DNA of 64,000 nucleotides from DATCLS01 sp036563805 (GCA_036563805.1 DATCLS010000032.1:62001-126000); one strand, 5' to 3'; positions 48,979 to 58,659 are shown, counted from the first letter of the stretch. Program-made: numbers and translations. Notes: generated by a model from the letters alone, not told the origin.

Positions 48979-50181
48979 TCAGGCGACCACGGCCACGAGG
49001 TCGGGCGGGGTGGTGCGGTCGGCCGGGACGGGGCGGACCGGGGCGTGGTGGGCGGCGACGAGCCCGTCGAGCAGGGCGGCGGCGTGCTCGGTGCCGAGGC
49101 CGAGGATGCGGCTGAGCAGCGCGATGGCCGCGGCCCGGAGGTCGGGGTCCACGTGGGCGGCGGCGGGGTGGGTGGAGGGCGGGACGTCGGCGCGCCGCCG
49201 CGGCGCCGGCGGCGCCAGGGCGTCGGGCCCGGGTCCGGGTCCGGCGGGAGGGTCGAGCCCCGAGTCGTTGGAGAGGATGGCCCGCTCGACCTGCTGGAGC
49301 TCGGCGCCCGGCTCGATGCCCAGCTCCTCGACGAGCAGCGTGCGGGCCTCGCGGTAGCAGGCGAGCGCCTCCGCCTGCCGCCCCGACCGGTAGAGGGCGA
49401 CCATGAGGTGGCACCGCAGCCGCTCCCGGTAGGGGTGGTCGGCGACGGCGGCGGTCAGCGCCGGCAGGATCTCGCGGTGGTGGCCGAGCGCCAGCTCGGC
49501 GGTCGTCCAGTCCTCGAGGGCGGCCGGGCGCAGGTCGGCGATGCGGGCGATCGCGGCGTCGAGTCCCGGGCACGTCAGGTCGGCGAGCGGATCGCCCCGC
49601 CACAGGGCGAGGCCCCGGTCGAGGGCCGCGGCAGCGTCGGCCCAGCGTCCGTGCTGGCGGGCGGCCCGGGCGGCGGCGACGCAGTCCTCGAACCGGGCCA
49701 GGTCGACGGCGCCGGCCGGCACCTGGAGCCGGTAGCCGGCCGGGTGGGTGGCGATGACGTCGCCCCCGGCGCCGGCCGCGACGAGCCGGCGCCGCAGCCC
49801 GCTGACCAGGTTCTGCACCTGCTTGCGGGCCGTGGCCGGCGGGCGGTCGCCCCACACCAGCCGGACGAGCGTGGCGAGCGGGACGACCCGGTCGGCCTCC
49901 AGCGCCAGCCCGGCGAGCACGGCGCGGGCCCGGGCGCCGCCGGGCTCGACGGGCCGGCCGTCGACGAGGACTTCCAGGGGTCCCAGCACGCGCAGCTCGA
50001 GCCCGGGACCGGCGTCGGCCGTTGGAGCGTGGACCGTGATTCTCCGCCTCCCGCATCGGGCCCGCCACGCCGGACGGTACGACCGATGCCCAAGATTGTC
50101 GATGATGTGTGTTGCGAAATTGAGACAGATCGTCTCAGACTTCGCGGCACCGCCGAGCCCGGCACCGGCCCGCTCCGTCAC
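48979..50181 (-). CDS. AfsR/SARP-type BTAD-domain transcriptional regulator
   Basis: About 400 residues from GTG 50181, which overlaps the TetR stop (GTGA). No ATG/GTG/TTG lies between it and the conserved start LELRVLGPLEVLVDGRPVEP, so the true start is uncertain. The winged-helix DNA-binding domain (VWGDRPPATARKQVQNLVSG LRRRL region) is followed by a bacterial transcriptional activation domain (RFEDCVAAARAARQHGRWAD ... EALACYREARTLLVEELG) and a Pro-rich tail. A TGAGAC...GTCTCA operator lies inside the 5' part (50121-50137). Confidence 0.8.
   Translation of the reverse strand: MTERAGAGLGGAAKSETICLNFATHIIDNLGHRSYRPAWRARCGRRRITVHAPTADAGPGLELRVLGPLEVLVDGRPVEPGGARARAVLAGLALEADRVVPLATLVRLVWGDRPPATARKQVQNLVSGLRRRLVAAGAGGDVIATHPAGYRLQVPAGAVDLARFEDCVAAARAARQHGRWADAAAALDRGLALWRGDPLADLTCPGLDAAIARIADLRPAALEDWTTAELALGHHREILPALTAAVADHPYRERLRCHLMVALYRSGRQAEALACYREARTLLVEELGIEPGAELQQVERAILSNDSGLDPPAGPGPGPDALAPPAPRRRADVPPSTHPAAAHVDPDLRAAAIALLSRILGLGTEHAAALLDGLVAAHHAPVRPVPADRTTPPDLVAVVA
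50121..50137. promoter_or_regulatory. Palindromic operator for the adjacent TetR-type protein
   Basis: TGAGACAGATCGTCTCA, six-base arms with a 5-nt centre. A related sequence, GTACAGCTCGTCTC, occurs at 51532-51545 just upstream of the TetR-type gene. On the minus strand both share GAGACGANCTGT, suggesting control of both genes by the same protein. Confidence 0.6.
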
Positions 50182-51518
50182 CCCTCGGGCGCGACGTCGT
50201 CGGTGGGCACGCCGAGCATGCGCAGGACCGGCACGATCATCCGCCAGCTCCGCCGGCCCTCGAGGGCGAAGCCGACCAGGTCGTCGGCGGTCTGGTCGGC
50301 GGTCCGGGCCGCCGGGGCGTCGTCGGGGAAGCTGGCCCGCACCAGCTGCGTGGCGAACGACCGCAGGTCGGCGACGATGCTGGCGGCGAGGTGCCGGCTC
50401 TCCCGCTGGGCGATCTCCACCGCCCGGGGGTGCGTGTCGGCGGCCTCGGCCAGGTGCCACAGCATGGCGGCGAGCTGGGCGGCGTTGACGGTGCTGGTCG
50501 TCTCGGGGGCCGGCCCGCCGGACATGACCATGCTGCGCACCACGCTGTCGGCCAGGTCGGCGTCGGTGGGGAATACGATCGCCGCCGCCCCCGGGTCGAC
50601 CCCCACCTCGCGGGCGACGCTCTCGACGGTCACCTCCTCCTCGTCCCGCCACCTGGCGCGGGCGGCCTCGACCACGGCGTCGAAGATGGCGGCCTGGTCG
50701 CCGTGGCGCCGGCGGGGGTCCCAGTGCGCGCCCTCCTCGGTGAAGGACAGCCCGATGCGGTACATGGCCTCGGCGGCCAGGCGGGTGTCGAAGGCGTCGG
50801 GCTCGACGATCAGCCGCACGATGACGCCGTCGAGCATGGCGTGCAGCAGCTTGACCAGGGTCGCCGGCGTCATGCCGGGCCGGGGCCGGCGGCGGGCTGC
50901 CGACATGGCGGCCTGCATGAGCGGAGCCAGGTCGGCCGTCACCTCGTCGTAGTGGGTCCGGAGGGCGGCGAGGACGTCCTGGGCGAGCGCCGCCTCCGGC
51001 CCGGTCGGGCGCCGGGTCCCGCCCCAGGCCGGGCTGGCCGTGATCGACGCGGCCAGCAGCCGCCACGACACCGGCAGACCGTCGCTGGCCATGATCGTGT
51101 CGACGTTGGCCTGGAGCGCGCTGATCAGCTGCTCCTCGACGGCGTCCTGGCCATCGCCTTCCGCTGCCCCCAGCCGGGTGGCGAACGCCTCGACCATCGA
51201 CTCGTGGGCTTCGGCGAAGCCGGAGCGCTCCCGACTCATGGCGTCGACCGCCACCCGACGGACGAGGGTCCCGGTGGCGTCGGCGTCGTGGCCCGGGGCG
51301 TCGGCGGCCAGCACCCGGTAGGCGCTGGCCCGCGGCACCGGGCGGCCCCGCTCCTCGGCCCGCTTCTGCACCGCCGACACGGCGAGCGACGTCCGCAGGG
51401 ACGCGATGCCGTCGGTGAGCAGCACGTCGAACCCGGCGTCGACCAGGTCGTCGACGTGCCCCTGGGCGGCCTCACGCGTGGCGCGTGCCGCCCCGCCTGC
51501 ACCTCGGGAAACCGGCAT
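50178..51518 (-). CDS. Tandem TetR-type regulator
   Basis: 446 residues, twice the usual length. The first TetR-like unit covers ~20-230 (ASLRTSLAVSAVQKRAEERG) with a helical ligand domain. The second begins near 270 (AAIFDAVVEAARARWRDEEE, VTVESVAREVGVDPGAA) and has its own helical domain. Both helix-turn-helices diverge from the standard pattern. It is translationally coupled to the BTAD regulator. Confidence 0.7.
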   Translation of the reverse strand: MPVSRGAGGAARATREAAQGHVDDLVDAGFDVLLTDGIASLRTSLAVSAVQKRAEERGRPVPRASAYRVLAADAPGHDADATGTLVRRVAVDAMSRERSGFAEAHESMVEAFATRLGAAEGDGQDAVEEQLISALQANVDTIMASDGLPVSWRLLAASITASPAWGGTRRPTGPEAALAQDVLAALRTHYDEVTADLAPLMQAAMSAARRRPRPGMTPATLVKLLHAMLDGVIVRLIVEPDAFDTRLAAEAMYRIGLSFTEEGAHWDPRRRHGDQAAIFDAVVEAARARWRDEEEVTVESVAREVGVDPGAAAIVFPTDADLADSVVRSMVMSGGPAPETTSTVNAAQLAAMLWHLAEAADTHPRAVEIAQRESRHLAASIVADLRSFATQLVRASFPDDAPAARTADQTADDLVGFALEGRRSWRMIVPVLRMLGVPTDDVAPEG

Positions 51519-51559
51519 GCCCGCGAGTCTGGTACAGCTCGTCTCGGGTGGTCGGCCGT

Positions 51560-51961
51560 TCAGCTACCCGTCGCCGTGCTGCCGTCATCGGGCGGGGGAG
51601 CGCTGAGCTCCGCCCACACGAGCGTGTCGTCGGGCCGGACGCGGGTCCCCCAGTCGTCGGCCAGCTGGTCGACCAGCCGCAGCCCCCAGCCCCCGACGTC
51701 GGGGCCGGCGCGGTGCGGCTCCCGGATGGAGGGCCGGCCGCCCCCGCGGTCGCGCACCTCGATCCGCACCTTGGTCGCCGAGGCGAACACCCGCACCTCC
51801 ACGCCGCCGCGCCCGTGGCGGACGGCGTTGGCCACCAGCTCGCTGACCGCCAGCTCGGCCGTCGGCACCAGGGCACCCAGCTGCCAGGCCTCGAGGGACC
51901 CGGCGATCAGGTGCCGGGCCTCGGTCACTGCCGACGTGTCCGGCCGGAACGTGCCGTGCAC
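51560..51961 (-). CDS. Anti-sigma-factor-like HATPase (RsbW/SpoIIAB type)
   Basis: 133 residues from GTG 51961. The GHKL ATP-binding pattern includes ELAVSELVANAVRHGRGG (N-box), VRDRGGGRP (G1) and GGWGLRLVDQLADDWG (G2). Such serine kinases phosphorylate STAS antagonists and sequester a sigma factor. A STAS gene lies 96 nt upstream in the same direction. Confidence 0.85.
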   Translation of the reverse strand: MHGTFRPDTSAVTEARHLIAGSLEAWQLGALVPTAELAVSELVANAVRHGRGGVEVRVFASATKVRIEVRDRGGGRPSIREPHRAGPDVGGWGLRLVDQLADDWGTRVRPDDTLVWAELSAPPPDDGSTATGS

Positions 51962-52057
51962 GTGGCGGAGCGGGGCGGCGGCGGGGCTCGGGTCGAGATC
52001 TATACCTCCCGTCCTACCCGCCGTCCGGGCATCGACACCAACCGGCTGGGCGCGCGG

Positions 52058-52384
52058 TCACGCGCGGTGGGCGAGGAGGTCCTCTAGCCCGGTCATCTTC
52101 AGGACCCGGTCGAACGGCTTGGACGGCCGGCTCACGTAGAGCTCGGCGCCGGCGGCGCGGGCCCGGCGCTGGCCGATGAGCAGGGTGACGAGGCCTGCCG
52201 AGTCGATGAAGCTGATGTCCGCGGTGTCGACCTCGACCGCGGACGGGCCCGTGGCGAGGGCCTCGGTGATGCTGTCGGCCACCGTGGGGGCCGTGTGCAT
52301 GTCGAACTCCCCGTCGAGGACCAGTACGGCCCGGTCCTCCTCCTGGCGGGTCGCCACGGCGAGCAGCTCGGCAGGATCGGCCAT
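52058..52384 (-). CDS. STAS-domain anti-sigma-factor antagonist
   Basis: 108 residues from ATG 52384 (GGGAG at 9 nt; ATG 52393 also possible). The motif VEVDTADISFIDSAGLVTLL carries the phosphorylatable Ser (DSAG). It pairs with the HATPase downstream in a partner-switch module. No sigma-factor gene is visible nearby. The 275 nt upstream hold no gene. Confidence 0.85.
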   Translation of the reverse strand: MADPAELLAVATRQEEDRAVLVLDGEFDMHTAPTVADSITEALATGPSAVEVDTADISFIDSAGLVTLLIGQRRARAAGAELYVSRPSKPFDRVLKMTGLEDLLAHRA

Positions 52385-52668
52385 GCTCGTCATCTCCCTC
52401 TCCGTCGGGCTCGGCTTCCCGTTCCCCGGTTGGTTACCCCCGTGTGACCTAGCCGTCTGACCTGGCCTGGCGCGGTCCTACCCCCATGGTTACCCTCCCG
52501 GCCTCCCAGGTCAACGGGTTCGTGGCGCACCCGCTCCGCTCCGTAGCGTCCCACCCCCCTAGGGGCGTCAGGGGCTGCGCAGGGACGGCCGGGGGCGGGA
52601 GCGCCCCGACCGTGGTCGCCGGGTGACCCGGGGGCGCGGGCGGTGGGGTGGGTGGGAGGAGCTGGCGG

Positions 52669-53394
52669 TCAGGCCAGGCCGCTCAGGAAGGCGACGAGGC
52701 CGGCGGTGCCGGCCAGGGTGAGGACGGCCGGGCGGAGCCAGGGGCCGTCGAGGCGGTGGGCCAGGACCCGGGCCACGGCGAGCCCGACGACGGTGCCGGG
52801 CAGCAGCGCCAGCGCCAGCAGGGCGTGCCAGCCCTCGATGGCGCCGACCGCCGCCTGGCCGGTCAGCGAGATCAGCAGGCCGGCCACGAACGTCACCGCC
52901 AGCGTCGCCCGCAGGACCGGGCCCTCTCGACGCTGGTAGAGCAGCGCCACCGGCGGCCCCCCGATCGAGGTGGCCGTGCCCATGGCGCCGGAGGCCAGGC
53001 CGGCGGCCGCGGTCGTCGCGCGGTTGATCGGCACGGTCGCCCCGCCGGCGGTCACGACGACCGCCGCCACGACGGCGCCGCCGGCCAACGTCGAGATCGT
53101 GTCGGCGCTCACGGCGGCCACCGTGAGAGCGCCGACCACGGTCCCGGGGATGCGCCAGGCCACGATCGTCAGCGCGTTCCGCACCTCGATGCCGTGCCGC
53201 TCCCGGACCGCCATGGCGACGGTCAGCGGCAGGATCCACATCGACAGCGTGGCCGGCAGCGCCCGCGGCTCGACGACCGCCAGGACGGGCACGGCCAGCT
53301 GGTTGGCGCCGAACCCCACCGAGCCCTGGACGGCCGCCCCGACCGTCACCGCCACCAGGACGACAGCGAACTCGGGTGCCGACAGCGGGATCAT
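52669..53394 (-). CDS. TauE/SafE-family membrane transporter
   Basis: 241 residues, about seven or eight membrane helices. Family features are VTVGAAVQGSVGFGANQLAVP near the N-terminus and GLASGAMGTATSIGGPPVAL in the second half. TauE/SafE proteins export sulfite/sulfoacetate or other organic anions. The substrate is not determined. Confidence 0.85.
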   Translation of the reverse strand: MIPLSAPEFAVVLVAVTVGAAVQGSVGFGANQLAVPVLAVVEPRALPATLSMWILPLTVAMAVRERHGIEVRNALTIVAWRIPGTVVGALTVAAVSADTISTLAGGAVVAAVVVTAGGATVPINRATTAAAGLASGAMGTATSIGGPPVALLYQRREGPVLRATLAVTFVAGLLISLTGQAAVGAIEGWHALLALALLPGTVVGLAVARVLAHRLDGPWLRPAVLTLAGTAGLVAFLSGLA

Positions 53395-53499
53395 CGGCGA
53401 CGACGCTACGGTCACCACGCCGCGCTGCGACCCCGGCGGACGACGGTCACATGGTGGTTTGGCCGGCGGCTCAACGATCGTGAGTACGATCGCTGCCCC

Positions 53500-54411
53500 A
53501 TGGGCGGGCCGGGGTACGTCGTCGTCGCCAACGCCGCTGCCGGCCGCGCCAGCGCCGGGGCCGCCACCGAGGCCGCCCGGGTCCTGGGCCGTGCGGCCGC
53601 CACCGAGGTCGTCGAGACCGCCGGCCCCGACGACCTCGACCGGGTGGTCGACCGCTTGGCGGGCCGGGCGCTGGTCGTCGTGGGCGGCGACGGCAGCCTC
53701 CACGCCGCGGTCAACGCCCTGCGCCGCCGGGGCCGGCTCGACGCGCCCCTCGGGCTGGTGCCGCTGGGCACCGGCAACGATTTCGCCCGCGGCCTGGGCC
53801 TGCCCCTCGAGGCCGAGGCGGCGGCCACGGCCGTGGCCCGGGCCGAGCCCCGTCCGATGGACCTGGTGGCGGCGAGCGACGGCACGGCCGTCGTCAACGT
53901 CGCCCACGCCGGCGTCGGCGCCGACGCCGCCGACGCCGCCCACGGGGTCAAGCGACTGCTCGGCAAGGCCGCCTACCCGATCGGGGCGGCCTGGGCCGGG
54001 CTGACGCGCCGGGGCTGGCAGCTGGAGGTCGAGGTCGACGGCCGCCGGGTGGGCCCGGGCACCGACGGCCAGCACCCGGACCCCCCGTCGGGCCGGGTCC
54101 TCCTCGTGGCCGTGGCCAACGGTCGCACCATCGGCGGCGGCACGCCCGTCGCCCCCGACGCCCGCCCCGACGACGGGCTCGTCGACGTCGTGGTCGCCGC
54201 GTCCACGGGCGCGCTGGCCCGGGCCGGGTTCGCCCGCCGCCTCCGGGCCGGCCGGCACCTCGAGCGCCCGGACGTCGGCGTCTGGCAGGGCCGGGAGGTG
54301 GCCATCCGGGGCGAGCCCGTGCGCCACAACGTGGACGGCGAGCTGACCGAGCCCCGCGACCGCGTGTCCTACACCGTGGAGCGCGGGGCGTGGACGCTCC
54401 TCGCCGCGTGA
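53500..54411 (+). CDS. Diacylglycerol/sphingosine-kinase-family lipid kinase
   Basis: 303 residues. The nucleotide loop is VVVGGDGSLHAAVNALR, followed by GLVPLGTGNDFARGLGLP, both diagnostic. The end (GEPVRHNVDGELTEPRDRVSYTV) fits the family's C-terminal domain. TACGAT at 53485-53490 ends 9 nt before the ATG, so the transcript may be leaderless. It overlaps the PhoD-like gene by GTGA. Confidence 0.9.
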   Translation: MGGPGYVVVANAAAGRASAGAATEAARVLGRAAATEVVETAGPDDLDRVVDRLAGRALVVVGGDGSLHAAVNALRRRGRLDAPLGLVPLGTGNDFARGLGLPLEAEAAATAVARAEPRPMDLVAASDGTAVVNVAHAGVGADAADAAHGVKRLLGKAAYPIGAAWAGLTRRGWQLEVEVDGRRVGPGTDGQHPDPPSGRVLLVAVANGRTIGGGTPVAPDARPDDGLVDVVVAASTGALARAGFARRLRAGRHLERPDVGVWQGREVAIRGEPVRHNVDGELTEPRDRVSYTVERGAWTLLAA

Positions 54412-56669
54412 GCGGAGGCGTGAACGCCCTGGCCCCGACCGCCCGCCCCGAGCTCCTCCGCGACGCCCTCCCCGACGTCGCCCTCCCCGACGTCGCCCTC
54501 CCCGACGTCCTCGCCGGCCCGATCCTGCGCCGGGTGACCGCCCGGGAGGTGTGCGTGTGGCTGGCCACCAGCGTCCCGGCCCGCGTCCGGCTGGAGGTGT
54601 TCCCGGCGGGCGGCGGCCCGGACGACGTGCTGGCCGCCGGGCCAGCGACCTCGGTGACGCTCGGTCCCCGCCTCCACGTGCACCTGGCCTGCGCCCGGGC
54701 GGACGAGCCCCTGCCGGCCGGCCGGTTGCTGGCCTACGACCTGGCCGTCGAGCTCGAGGCCCCCGCAGAACCCGAGCCGGGCACGGCGCCCGAGACCGGC
54801 CCCCGACCCGTGGGCGCCCCCCACCGAGGTCCCCGCTCGCTGGCCGACCTCGGCCTGGTCGGCGGCGCCCGGTCGATCACCTACGGCGCCGAGCCCCGGC
54901 CGTGCTTCGCCCTGCCCCCGCCCGGGACGCCCCTGCGGGTCCTCCACGGCTCGTGCCGGCTCCTCCACGGCGCCGGGCGGGACGCCCTCGAGCAGGCCGA
55001 CGCCCACCTGGCCGGCACGTACGCCGACCCGGCCGGCCGGCCCCAGGCCCTGCTGCTCACCGGCGACCAGATCTACGGCGACGAGGTCGCCGGCCCGCTC
55101 ATCGGGCACCTCACCGCGCTGGGCGGCGCCCTGCTGGGGGAGGGGGACGCCCGCTCGGTGCCCGGCGTCGCCGACCTGGCCGCCCTCGGCGTGTACGGGC
55201 GGGCCGACGTCGCCCGGGACCGGGCGGGCTTCACGTCCCGCCACGCCGAGAACCACCTGCTCTCCCTGGGCGAGTACGCCGCCGTCTACCTGGTCGCCTG
55301 GAACGAGGCGGTCTGGCCCGACCGGTTCGCCACGCCGGACGAGGCCGGCGTGGCCGGCGCCACCCGGTGGGAGACCCGGCGGCTGCAGCGCCGGTACCGG
55401 ACGGAGGCCGAGGCGCTCGAGACCGCCCGCGCCGCCGTCCCGGCCGTGCGGCGGCTGCTGGCCAACGTCCCCACCTACACGGTGTTCGACGACCACGACG
55501 TCACCGACGATTGGAACGTCACCCGCCTCTGGGCCGAGCGGGTCCGCCGGTCGCCGACCGGCCGCCGGGTCGTGGCCAACGCCCTGGCCGCGTTCTGGGC
55601 CTTCCAGGGGTGGGGCAACCAGCCGGGGGCGTTCGACGACGGGTTCCGGTCGACGATCGCGGCCGGGGCCCGGGCCCTCGCCCGGGCCGGCGAGCGGGCG
55701 GCCGTCGCCGACGACCAGCACGGCGCCCCCGGCGGGGACCCCGCCGACCCGGCGGCCGCCTACGAGGCGGTCCTCTGGGACTTCGACCGCTGGTCCTACC
55801 TGGCGCCCACCTCGCCCCCGGTGGTCATGCTCGACACCCGCACCCAGCGGGACTTCGACAGCGACGAGGGCGCCGCCCGCGTGATCGGCGACGCCGGCCT
55901 CGCCCGGGTCCGCGACCTGGCGCGGGAGGCACAGGCCGCCGGCGACCCCCTGGTGCTGGTGTCGGCCGTCCCGGTGTTCGGGCTCGAGCTCCAGGAGCGC
56001 CGCCAGAAGTTCCTGGCCGGCAAGGTCGGCCCGTACGAGATCGATTTCGAAGCCTGGCACTCCAACCTCGAGGGGCTCGTCCGGTTCATGACCACGCTCG
56101 TCGACGACGTCGGCGCCACCCACTGCGTGGTGCTGTCGGGCGACGTCCACTACGCGCTCAACGTCGATGTCTCGTTCTGCGTGAACGGCCGCGACCTGCG
56201 CCTCGCCCAGGTGGTGTCGAGCGCGGTCAAGCACAGCGGCCGCCTCGCCCGCACGCTCCTGCACCTGCTGGGGCGCACGATCCGGGCCGAGCAGCGGCGG
56301 CTGGGGTGGGACGAGCCGCCCGACCTCGAGGTCCGCCCGGGCCTGACCGCCATCATCGACCCGCTGCTGGACCGGTCCGTCAACAGCGACGAGTGGCGCG
56401 CCAACGCCCCCGTGTTCCTCCACGAGGCCGTGGCCAAGCGGGTGGACGGCGAGCCGCCCGGCTATCGGGAGCGGCGCCGCTACGTCGGCCCCCGCCAGCG
56501 GCCCGAGTGGTACGTCGTCGGCGACAACAACGTCGGGCTCGTGACCGTGGACGGGCACTGCGTCGTCCACGAGCTGCTGGTCGACACGGCCAGCCCCGGC
56601 GGCCGGGGCCGGGCGTCGGCCTACCAGGCCGCCATCGACCTCGACCGCCCCTGGGCACCCGAGTCCTGA
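54408..56669 (+). CDS. PhoD-like alkaline phosphatase/phosphodiesterase family protein
   Basis: 753 residues from GTG 54408. Metallophosphatase motifs: LLLTGDQIYGDEV, YTVFDDHDVTDDWN, VVMLDTRTQRDF and CVVLSGDVHYAL. It is longer than typical PhoD and has no recognisable signal peptide, so it may be cytoplasmic. The N-terminus includes a repeated pentapeptide (LPDVA) from a 15-bp tandem repeat. Coupled to the lipid kinase gene. Confidence 0.8.
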   Translation: MSGGVNALAPTARPELLRDALPDVALPDVALPDVLAGPILRRVTAREVCVWLATSVPARVRLEVFPAGGGPDDVLAAGPATSVTLGPRLHVHLACARADEPLPAGRLLAYDLAVELEAPAEPEPGTAPETGPRPVGAPHRGPRSLADLGLVGGARSITYGAEPRPCFALPPPGTPLRVLHGSCRLLHGAGRDALEQADAHLAGTYADPAGRPQALLLTGDQIYGDEVAGPLIGHLTALGGALLGEGDARSVPGVADLAALGVYGRADVARDRAGFTSRHAENHLLSLGEYAAVYLVAWNEAVWPDRFATPDEAGVAGATRWETRRLQRRYRTEAEALETARAAVPAVRRLLANVPTYTVFDDHDVTDDWNVTRLWAERVRRSPTGRRVVANALAAFWAFQGWGNQPGAFDDGFRSTIAAGARALARAGERAAVADDQHGAPGGDPADPAAAYEAVLWDFDRWSYLAPTSPPVVMLDTRTQRDFDSDEGAARVIGDAGLARVRDLAREAQAAGDPLVLVSAVPVFGLELQERRQKFLAGKVGPYEIDFEAWHSNLEGLVRFMTTLVDDVGATHCVVLSGDVHYALNVDVSFCVNGRDLRLAQVVSSAVKHSGRLARTLLHLLGRTIRAEQRRLGWDEPPDLEVRPGLTAIIDPLLDRSVNSDEWRANAPVFLHEAVAKRVDGEPPGYRERRRYVGPRQRPEWYVVGDNNVGLVTVDGHCVVHELLVDTASPGGRGRASAYQAAIDLDRPWAPES
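54468..54509 (+). repeat. 15-bp tandem repeat, 2.8 copies
   Basis: CTCCCCGACGTCGCC repeated at 54468, 54483 and (partial) 54498, in frame, encoding LPDVA-LPDVA-LPDV. Confidence 0.8.
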
Positions 56670-57072
56670 GCCCCAACGGGAGCGAGGCCGCCGGCGGACG
56701 CCGTGGCCACCCGCCAACCCTTCGCGCCCCGGCGGCGCCGGGGCGGTGCCCGTTCACGGTCCGCTGTTCCCCCGTGTGTCCCGGAACGCATTGTCGGGCC
56801 TGCTGCCGCCGAGCGCCCAACGGCGCCTTGGAGAGGCCGTCCGCTCGTCGTGGCCCCGGCGCGTGTCGTTCGGCTCCGCCGAAGACTCCTGCGCGCCATC
56901 GGCGGACTCCGTGTTGGCTTTGGCCTCCTCACACTCCATGCGGCCGCTCACGGGGGTTAGTGAACGACAGCACATGGATCGGCTCCAGAGCGGCTGGGCC
57001 AAGCAGACTGAGCATTTCGCACGCGTTGGTATCGCTACGCTGGCGAAACGCACCTGTGGGGGATGAGGCCAC
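56670..57072. other. Intergenic region before the XRE gene
   Basis: About 400 nt without a convincing gene. It is less GC-rich toward 56900-57060. The part next to the XRE gene contains TACGCT at 57037-57042 as a possible -10. No DosR-like box is seen. Confidence 0.4.
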
Positions 57073-58104
57073 ATGGCACGCGAGGGTCTCCGCGCACGAC
57101 GCCGCAAGCTCGGCCTGAGCCAAGAGGAGCTTGCCGAGCGCCGCGGCGACGGAACCCGAACGGTCGCCGTGTCGACGGTGGCCCGCTGGGAGCGTGGTGA
57201 GACCACACCGCGGTCGTGGCACCGCCGCCGCCTCGCCGAGGCGCTCGACTTGTCGTTGGACGAGCTCGACCGGCTGCTCGACGGCGGTGACGCCCAAACC
57301 GACAGTGCCGACGACGTTGCGGCGGTGGTCAGCCAGCTCGAGGATGCCGTTCGAGCTGCCGCCAGCGATGGTCACCGCCGGTCGTTGTTGCGCCTGCTGG
57401 GCCACGCGCACGAGGCGGCCGGCGAGATCGCCTTCGACCGTCTCCAGCTCGGCCCTGCGGCCGACCACTATCACCAGGCACACGAGGTTGGGGTCGAGCT
57501 CGGCGACTCCGACCTGGCGTCCGTGGCGGTCATCCAGCTCGGCGACATCGCCCGCCGACGCCGGCGTCAGCACGCCGCAGTGCGGCTCCTTCAGGCCGCC
57601 GAGCAGGATGTCTCCGGTGCCGGGTTGCTGACCCAAGTCAAGCGATCACAGACCCTCGCCCGCACGTACGCCGAACTGGCCGACCGTCGAGCGTTCGAGC
57701 GCGCCATCGCCCACGCCGAGCAGCTCGCCAACTGGGTGTCACCCGAGCACCATCGGGACGGTGAGCACAGTCCCCAGGGGGTGCTCCTGGAGAAGGCGCA
57801 AGGCCTCACCGTGCTGGGGCGGCCGGAGGAGGCGTTGGCCATCTATGAGCAGTCGTCCCCGACGTCGTTCCGCACCGACCGCGAGCGGGGCAGCTTCCTG
57901 ATCGTTCACGCCCAGGCGCTGGCCGGCGCCGGCCACCTCGACGAGGGCGTACGGCTCGCCGTCGAGGGTCTCCAGCTCGCTCGCAGATACGGGTCGCCAC
58001 GGCACGTCTCCCGTGTCCAGCGCATGCACGACCGCCTCGTCCTCGTTTGGCCGCGAACCGAGCCCCACCTCGTCGAGCTGCGCGACGCGCTGGCTGCGTC
58101 GTGA
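57073..58104 (+). CDS. XRE-family regulator with TPR-like sensor region
   Basis: 343 residues. The HTH_XRE is at 5-70 (LRARRRKLGLSQEELAERRG; AVSTVARWERGETTPRSWHR). TPR-like helices then run to the end (AAVRLLQAAEQDVSG; RPEEALAIYEQSSPTSF; GAGHLDEGVRLAVEGLQLAR). It overlaps the flavoprotein gene by GTGA, a pairing also common in actinomycetes. Function unknown. Confidence 0.8.
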   Translation: MAREGLRARRRKLGLSQEELAERRGDGTRTVAVSTVARWERGETTPRSWHRRRLAEALDLSLDELDRLLDGGDAQTDSADDVAAVVSQLEDAVRAAASDGHRRSLLRLLGHAHEAAGEIAFDRLQLGPAADHYHQAHEVGVELGDSDLASVAVIQLGDIARRRRRQHAAVRLLQAAEQDVSGAGLLTQVKRSQTLARTYAELADRRAFERAIAHAEQLANWVSPEHHRDGEHSPQGVLLEKAQGLTVLGRPEEALAIYEQSSPTSFRTDRERGSFLIVHAQALAGAGHLDEGVRLAVEGLQLARRYGSPRHVSRVQRMHDRLVLVWPRTEPHLVELRDALAAS

Positions 58105-58604
58105 ACCGCACCCTGTACGTGTTCGCGTGCGGCGCCGGACCGGCCGCCGATGTGGCCGAGCTGGCCAAGCTCGCCGTCGAGGACGGCTGGGACGTCTACC
58201 CAGGGGCGACGCCCATGGGCTGGGAGCTGATCGACGTCGAGGCCTTGACCGAGGTGACCGGCCACCGGCCGCGGTGTCACTGGTCAGGCCGCGCGAGCGG
58301 TTGGCCGCCGGCCGACAGCATCATCGTGGCGCCCGCCACCCTCAACACCATCGGCAAGCTCGCCGCTGGCATCGCCGACACCTGGGTCCTGAGCACGGTG
58401 ATCGAGTGCATGGGGCTTGGCGTCCCGGTGGTGCTCGCCCCGAACGTCAACCCGGCCCTTGCCCGCCATCCCCGGTTCGCCCCCAATGTCGAAGCCCTTC
58501 GTCGTTGGGGCATCACGGTCTTGTGGGAGCCGGACCGGGTCGAGCGACCGTGGATGGTCTCGTGGCGGGAGATGCTCGACGCGGTCGCTCGCCGCGTTGG
58601 CTAG
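58101..58604 (+). CDS. Flavoprotein (HFCD/PPC decarboxylase-like)
   Basis: 167 residues. TLYVFACGAGPAADVAELAK at the N-terminus and ADSIIVAPATLNTIGKLAAG (the PATxNT-like motif) mark the homo-oligomeric flavin-containing Cys decarboxylase fold. VLAPNVNPALARHPRF follows. Substrate unknown; the gene is coupled to the XRE regulator. Confidence 0.8.
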   Translation: MNRTLYVFACGAGPAADVAELAKLAVEDGWDVYPGATPMGWELIDVEALTEVTGHRPRCHWSGRASGWPPADSIIVAPATLNTIGKLAAGIADTWVLSTVIECMGLGVPVVLAPNVNPALARHPRFAPNVEALRRWGITVLWEPDRVERPWMVSWREMLDAVARRVG

Positions 58605-58659
58605 GTGCAGAGCGTGCGGTGGCGAGGGGCGGCCGCGCCCGGCCGGCGCGGGCGGCCCG

